Of a stretch of DNA of 64,000 nucleotides, positions 59,829 through 64,000 are shown piece after piece. The stretch lies in assembly GCF_023897065.1 (NCBI RefSeq), contig NZ_JAMHIV010000001.1, forward strand, positions 124,001 to 188,000, read 5' to 3'. Both the position numbers and the translations under genes were made by a program. Under the pieces are notes generated by a model. It saw nothing but the letters and a program-made list of their open reading frames with translations. It made no database searches and was not told where the DNA came from. Each line of letters begins with the position of its first letter. Within the stretch, counting starts at the first letter, position 1. Origin of the DNA: Crossiella sp. SN42 (GTDB taxonomy: Bacteria > Actinomycetota > Actinomycetes > Mycobacteriales > Pseudonocardiaceae).

Positions 59829-61150
59829 CTGGCCCCGGCCAGTGCCCGGCCGAGGGCGGCGAGGACCTTGTCGAGCACGTCCTTGGTGTGCGCGGTGCTG
59901 AGGAACCAGGGCTCCATCGGGTTGGGGTGGAAGTAGACGCCCTCCTTCTGCGCGGCGATCTGCCAGCGCCGGTGGCCGTCGAAGTCGATCGCGGCGGCCA
60001 GCTCCCGCAGCCCCGCCTCCGCCGCCACCGGTTCCCGCAGCAGTGCCACCGACACCAGCGAGCCGACCCGGCCGACGCGGACCAGTCGGCCCTCGGCGGC
60101 GGCCAGCGCGCGGACGCCCTCCTCGGCGTGCGCGCCCAACTGTTCCAGCTCGGCGTAGACCCCTGGCGTGCGGCGGATCTTGCCCAGCTGCGCGACGATC
60201 GCGCGGATCGCGGCGTGGTTGCCCGCGAACACCCCGGCGTGGTGGGCCTGGTTGGCCGCCAGCAGCCGCATCGCCTCCTGCCTGCCGCCGAAGGCCGAGA
60301 CCGGGAACCCGCCGCCGAGCACCTTGGACAGCACGGTCAGGTCGGGCTCCACGCCGTAGCGTTCCTGCGCGCCACCCCTGGCCACCCGGAACCCGGTGAT
60401 CACCTCGTCGAAGACCAGCAGCGCACCGGAGTCGCGGGTCAGCTCCCGCAACAGCTCCAGGAAACCGGGTGCGGGCGGGATGACGTTGGCGTTGACCAGC
60501 ACCGGTTCCAGCACCACCGCGGCGATGTCCTGGCCGGCGCGGGCGAAGAGCTCCCGCGCGGCCCGGTGGTCGTTCCAGGGCAGCTGCGCGGTGTGCGCCA
60601 AGGCCTCCGGGATCATGCCGGGGGCGCCCGGCCGCACCTGCTCCGGCGAGCCCTCCCGCAGGTGACCCACCGCCTTGCCCGCGCGCAGCACGGTCTCGCT
60701 CCAGCCGTGGTAGTGGCCCTCGAAGGTCACCACCAGGGACCGGCCGGTGCTCACCCTGGCCAGGCGCAGCGCGGAGGTGACCGCCTCGGTGCCGGAGTTG
60801 GCGAAGCGCACCTGCTCGATGCCCGGCACCAGCTCGGCGATCAGCGCACCGGCCTCGGCGTCCAGCTCGTGCGGCAGGCCGGTGAGGTGGCCCAGGGCGA
60901 ACTGCTCGCCGACCTCGGCCAGCACCTCGGTGTCGGCATAGCCGAACAGGTGCGAGCCGTAGCCCATGTTGAGGTCGATGATCTCGTTGTCCTCCACGTC
61001 CCAGACCCGGCAGTCCCTGGCCCGGCGCACCACCAGGGGCTGGGGGATGGCATCGATCCGCATACCGCTGCTGACCCCGCCCGCGATGACGGTCCTGATC
61101 TTCTCCAGCGCGCCGGCATTGCTCTGCCGGTTGACCGATGAGGTGGACAC
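59825..61150 (-). CDS. Glutamate-1-semialdehyde-aminomutase-like class III PLP enzyme
   Basis: 441 residues from GTG 61150, chosen because a GGAGGAC ribosome-binding site lies six bases upstream; an in-frame start at 61330 would run through the promoter. The PLP site is LLVFDEVITGFRVARGG and LTVLSKVLGGGFPVSAFGG with the Schiff-base lysine in LSKVLGGG; FANSGTEAVTSALRLAR binds the phosphate. Although it resembles HemL, its place next to an acyl ligase suggests a secondary-metabolic role. The pactamycin cluster contains a PLP enzyme that forms 3-aminobenzoate from 3-dehydroshikimate, and this gene is the best candidate for that; a cyclitol amination role is the alternative. Confidence 0.85.
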   Translation of the reverse strand: MSTSSVNRQSNAGALEKIRTVIAGGVSSGMRIDAIPQPLVVRRARDCRVWDVEDNEIIDLNMGYGSHLFGYADTEVLAEVGEQFALGHLTGLPHELDAEAGALIAELVPGIEQVRFANSGTEAVTSALRLARVSTGRSLVVTFEGHYHGWSETVLRAGKAVGHLREGSPEQVRPGAPGMIPEALAHTAQLPWNDHRAARELFARAGQDIAAVVLEPVLVNANVIPPAPGFLELLRELTRDSGALLVFDEVITGFRVARGGAQERYGVEPDLTVLSKVLGGGFPVSAFGGRQEAMRLLAANQAHHAGVFAGNHAAIRAIVAQLGKIRRTPGVYAELEQLGAHAEEGVRALAAAEGRLVRVGRVGSLVSVALLREPVAAEAGLRELAAAIDFDGHRRWQIAAQKEGVYFHPNPMEPWFLSTAHTKDVLDKVLAALGRALAGAR

Positions 61151-61190
61151 TGCCGTCCTCCGTATTCGTGAGACACCCGCAGGGTAATCA

Positions 61191-61219
61191 AGTAGAGCAA
61201 GTCCACCAGTTCGTGACAA
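61191..61219 (-). promoter_or_regulatory. Promoter of the PLP enzyme-ligase-hydrolase operon
   Basis: The minus strand reads TTGTCA (61214-61219), 17 bases, TCTACT (61191-61196). The predicted transcript starts near 61184, about 35 bases before GTG 61150, with the strong ribosome-binding site in between. Confidence 0.6.
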
Positions 61220-61380
61220 TCGGCTGAGGGGTGTCTTCACGGGACGCGACAGAAAAACACCACTGTGCGCAGCCGGATCCCGGGCGACCTGGACCTGACT
61301 AGTCCGAACCGGCGAATTCCGAGCCTGCACGAACGCACTTAATCAGAGACGTCATGATCCACACCGCGCACCGGCAGGTG

Positions 61381-61409
61381 TTGACTGGAGCAACAGCGCG
61401 GGTTAGCGT
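61381..61409 (+). promoter_or_regulatory. Promoter of the DUF5132-like and ABC exporter genes
   Basis: TTGACT (61381-61386), 17 bases, TAGCGT (61404-61409) is a very good match to the actinomycete housekeeping consensus. The transcript would start near 61416, about 36 bases before ATG 61452. The rest of the 300-bp divergent gap shows no gene. Confidence 0.7.
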
Positions 61410-61451
61410 CGAAATTGGGAGTCAGCTAATTTCGGAAACACAGAAGAACGG

Positions 61452-61721
61452 ATGGATCTGGCCATGCCATTGCCTGCCGTCGCCCCGTTCCTGATCGGGC
61501 TGGTCACCGCCCCCTTGGCGGCCAAGGTGGCGAAACCCCTGGTTCGCGGCGTGATTCGCGCCTCGGTGGGATTGGCCTTGGAGGTGCGGAAAGCCGCGAC
61601 GAAAGCGGCCGAGGGGATCTCCGACCTCACCGCCGAGGCCACCGCCGACCTGACCGAGCCCGAACCGGTCAAGCCGAAGCCCAGGAAACAGTCCTCCAGT
61701 ACGGTCACCTCACCCAATTGA
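61452..61721 (+). CDS. Small DUF5132-like membrane-associated protein
   Basis: 89 residues. LPAVAPFLIGLVTAPLAAKV is a hydrophobic N-terminal segment; KPLVRGVIRASVGLALEVRK is a basic amphipathic helix, followed by an acidic then Pro/Lys-rich tail. The composition matches the DUF5132 family, which I recall as neighbours of transporters carrying heavy-metal-associated-like domains. It has its own promoter and lies 62 bases upstream of such a transporter. ATG 61464 is an alternative start. Function unknown. Confidence 0.6.
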   Translation: MDLAMPLPAVAPFLIGLVTAPLAAKVAKPLVRGVIRASVGLALEVRKAATKAAEGISDLTAEATADLTEPEPVKPKPRKQSSSTVTSPN

Positions 61722-61783
61722 CACCATTGGGTACTGGACCAGTCATAGGCTGACGCACTACGGAAAACCGGTGGCTGTTGTTC

Positions 61784-64000
61784 ATGGAAACCACGGCGGC
61801 ACAACCACTGTCAGTCGTTCCCGGGCGTCAGCGCTGGGAGATCGACGCGATGCGGGGCCGGCCACGGCTCACTGAGTACGTGGCCAGAAGCCTGGACAGG
61901 TCTCCCGGAATTCAGGTAATTCGCGCCAGTCCGCTGACCGGCCGGATCCTGCTCCGCCACGATCCCGCGGTGGCCACCGAGACGGTCGGCCAGCGGGTGC
62001 GGGTGGTGGTCGCGCGCGCGGTCCAGCTGCTGCGCGCCCCCGCCCGGACTACCACCCCGGCGCCGGCGCGCACCCGTCGCCGAGGACGGCTGGCCCGCGC
62101 GCTGGCCATCGCCTGCGGCGCGGCCGTGCTCGGCCTGGTGCTGCGGCCCTCGCCGGTGGTGGGCCTCGGCCTGGTGCTGCTGGCCACCGCGGTGATCATC
62201 CGGCGCGCCTGGGTGCGGGCCAGGCGGATCCGCGGGGCCTCCGCCGGGGTGCGCCGCCCCTTGCTGCGTATCGTCGGCCGGCACCGGGGCCGGTTCTACC
62301 TGGCCACGGTGGTCTCCGCGCTGGGCCAGGTGATGGACCTGGCGCTGTCGGTGTTCATCGGCTGGGTCGCGGTGGTGCTCATCCGTGGCCAGAGCACGCT
62401 GCTGGTGCGCATCGGCCTGGTCACCGCCACCGCGCAGCTGTGGCTGCTGGCCGGGCTGGCCGCGCTGGTGTGCGTCGCGGTGGCGGTGCTCTCCTTCAGC
62501 TCGGGCCTGCTGTGGCGCAACCTGGCCCACCGGGTCCGGCACGACTGGCGCACCGAGCTGCACCCGCACGTGCAGCGCCTCTCCGCCCAGCACGTCACCA
62601 AGGAGCGCGGCAGCCGGATCGCGAAGGTGCTCACCGAGGACATCGAGGCGCTGGGCCGCTTCCTGGCCACCTCCGCGCACGAGATGACCCAGCTGGTGAC
62701 CAGCTTCCTGATCACCCTGCCCGCCTTCCTCGTCTTCGCCCCCGGCGTCGCCTGGATCGCCTTCCTGCCGGTGCCGGTCATCGCCGGGCTCTCCCTGCAC
62801 TACCAGGAGGACGTGGCGCCGAACTTCGTCACCGCGCGGGAACGCTCGGCCCGGCTGAACAGCCAGGTGGTCAACGCGATCGAGGCCGACGCGACGGTGA
62901 AGAGCTTCTGCGCCGAGGACTACGAGATCCGCCGGATCGCCGCGCTCAGCGAGGAGTGCCGCCAGGGTGAGGAACACTCGGACCGGGAGGTCGGCGCCTA
63001 CGCCGAGACCGTGCGCGGCTGCGCCACCGTGTCCCTGGCCGGGATCCTGCTGCTGGGCGGCCGGGCGGTGCTGGCCGGGACGTTGCGCTTCGAGGTCTTC
63101 AGCACCCTGATCAGCCTGCCGCTGCAGGTGCTGTGGAAGCTGCGCACGCTGGGCGACTCGGTGGACCGGTACCAGCGCTCGGTGGTCGCGCTGGACAACA
63201 TCCAGCGGCTGCGCGCCCTGCCCACCGAGCCCAACGGCAGCGGCCGTCCCCTGCCGATCGGCGAGGTTCGCGGCGAGATCCTGTTGCGGGACATCACCTT
63301 CGCCTACCCCGGCCGTCCCCCGGTGCTGGCGAACCTGTCGCTGCGGGTGGCCCCGAACCGGGTCACCGCAATCGTCGGCACCACGGGTTCAGGGAAGACC
63401 ACCATCGCCAGGCTCCTGCTCCGCTTCCAGCAACCGGAGGCGGGCACGATCCTGTTGGACGGCAAGGACATCAGCACCCTGCGCTTGCGCGATCTCCGCC
63501 AGGCCATCGGTTTTGTCGCCCAGGACGCCTTCCTCTTCGACGGCACCATCACCGACAACATCGCCTACGGCACCTTCACCGCCCCGCCCGCCGCGGTCCG
63601 CCGCGCCGCCGAGCAGGCCGAGGCCGCCCCGTTCATCCACGCCCTGCCCGAGCAGTACGCCACCCCGGTCGGCGAACGCGGCGCCACCCTGTCCACCGGC
63701 CAGCGCCAACGTCTGTCCCTGGCCCGCGCGATGCTCAAGGACGCCCCGGTCCTCATCCTGGACGAGGCCACCTCCGCCGTGGACAACGAGACCGAGGCCG
63801 CCATCCAGCGCGCCCTGCGCGAGTTCGCCCGCGACCGCACCCTGCTGGTCATCGCGCACCGGCTGTCCACCATCCGGCACGCCGACCACATCCTGGTGCT
63901 GGACCGGGGCGGCGTAGTGGCCGAGCAGGGCACCCACGACGAGCTCCTGTCCCGCGATGGCCTCTACGCCGCCCTGTGGCGACTCCAGGTGGGCGAGAAC
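61784..64000 (+). CDS. ABC exporter (permease-ATPase fusion) with N-terminal HMA-like domain, 3' end cut
   Basis: At least 739 residues; the frame is open to the last base. Residues about 10-75 ([19 protein letters not shown], then [13 protein letters not shown]) look like the HMA_2-type domain of metal transporters but have no CxxC. A membrane pair follows (about 105-145), then a type I exporter domain with six expected helices. The ATPase carries Walker [10 protein letters not shown], signature [15 protein letters not shown], Walker [13 protein letters not shown] and the H-loop VIAHRLST. It is next to the biosynthetic cluster and may export its product or a metal complex; the HMA-like domain makes a stand-alone house function equally possible. 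Confidence 0.88.
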   Translation, partial: METTAAQPLSVVPGRQRWEIDAMRGRPRLTEYVARSLDRSPGIQVIRASPLTGRILLRHDPAVATETVGQRVRVVVARAVQLLRAPARTTTPAPARTRRRGRLARALAIACGAAVLGLVLRPSPVVGLGLVLLATAVIIRRAWVRARRIRGASAGVRRPLLRIVGRHRGRFYLATVVSALGQVMDLALSVFIGWVAVVLIRGQSTLLVRIGLVTATAQLWLLAGLAALVCVAVAVLSFSSGLLWRNLAHRVRHDWRTELHPHVQRLSAQHVTKERGSRIAKVLTEDIEALGRFLATSAHEMTQLVTSFLITLPAFLVFAPGVAWIAFLPVPVIAGLSLHYQEDVAPNFVTARERSARLNSQVVNAIEADATVKSFCAEDYEIRRIAALSEECRQGEEHSDREVGAYAETVRGCATVSLAGILLLGGRAVLAGTLRFEVFSTLISLPLQVLWKLRTLGDSVDRYQRSVVALDNIQRLRALPTEPNGSGRPLPIGEVRGEILLRDITFAYPGRPPVLANLSLRVAPNRVTAIVGTTGSGKTTIARLLLRFQQPEAGTILLDGKDISTLRLRDLRQAIGFVAQDAFLFDGTITDNIAYGTFTAPPAAVRRAAEQAEAAPFIHALPEQYATPVGERGATLSTGQRQRLSLARAMLKDAPVLILDEATSAVDNETEAAIQRALREFARDRTLLVIAHRLSTIRHADHILVLDRGGVVAEQGTHDELLSRDGLYAALWRLQVGEN

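Noticed and set aside
59825-61150. Housekeeping hemL (heme synthesis)
   Set aside because: It is coupled to an acyl ligase and a hydrolase inside a biosynthetic cluster, with no other heme gene nearby, so a secondary-metabolic PLP enzyme is more likely.
1-64000. CRISPR arrays, tRNA/rRNA genes, insertion sequences, riboswitches
   Set aside because: I saw no regularly spaced short repeats, no cloverleaf-like tRNA sequences with typical T-loops, no transposase motifs with terminal repeats and no convincing riboswitch core; short structured RNAs could still have been missed by eye.

Overview
The window is very GC-rich, densely packed actinomycete DNA: many GTG starts, 4-base stop/start overlaps, Lrp/AsnC and LuxR regulators, F420-type oxidoreductase, Tat and Sec exoenzymes. 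Gene style suggests a filamentous actinomycete, possibly Pseudonocardiaceae; that assignment is an impression, since no rRNA or tRNA gene is present.

Layout. (1) 1-2515: the end of an iron-siderophore/cobalamin-type ABC importer (binding protein cut by the window edge, permease with an apparent one-base frameshift, ATPase), then a P450 (2603-3790) and a small secreted metalloprotease-like protein (3844-4419). (2) 4596-5279: a decayed glycosyltransferase. (3) 5403-22870: a 17.5-kb minus-strand operon whose eight genes fit DpdE-DpdF-DpdG-DpdH-DpdI-DpdJ-DpdK-DpdD, the restriction side of the 7-deazaguanine DNA modification/restriction system. No dpdA, dpdB, dpdC or preQ0 synthesis gene is in the window. 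(4) 23258-24559: three broken genes (metal-binding domain, SnoaL-like protein, Ser/Thr kinase), so the defence operon lies between decayed sequences. (5) 24570-29322: FAD monooxygenase, transglutaminase-like protein, deaminase, luciferase-like oxidoreductase and an Lrp regulator. (6) 29477-41818: an exported-enzyme region with two subtilisins, a trypsin-like protease, an alpha/beta hydrolase, a beta-helix protein and a Tat-exported PHP phosphoesterase with a natural His8 tract, plus two regulators. (7) 41861-61150: a biosynthetic gene cluster. (8) 61452-64000: a small DUF5132-like membrane protein and an ABC exporter with an N-terminal metal-binding-like domain, cut by the window edge.

The cluster at 41861-61150 encodes a DegT aminotransferase, a carbamoyltransferase, four radical SAM enzymes (three with B12-type N-terminal domains), an NPPF-type methyltransferase, a P-loop protein and an atypical OmpR-like regulator, a PIG-L deacetylase, a discrete ACP and ketosynthase, a Gfo/Idh/MocA dehydrogenase, an alpha/beta hydrolase, an acyl-adenylating ligase and a glutamate-1-semialdehyde-aminomutase-like PLP enzyme. 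From memory, this inventory and order closely match the pactamycin (ptm/pct) aminocyclopentitol cluster. A 6-methylsalicylate synthase and the N-glycosyltransferase that I would expect between ACP and ketosynthase are absent here. The likely scheme is: the PLP enzyme makes an aminobenzoate-like starter, the ligase activates it, ACP plus ketosynthase extend it, the hydrolase releases it, and the deacetylase, dehydrogenase, radical SAM enzymes, aminotransferase, carbamoyltransferase and methyltransferase build and decorate an aminocyclitol core.

All family assignments come from reading motifs in the translated sequence; no database search was run. Single-base frame breaks occur in several places. 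Those at about 738 and 27100 could be sequence errors, while the cluster of breaks at 23.2-24.6 kb and the deletions at 4.6-5.3 kb look like true gene decay.
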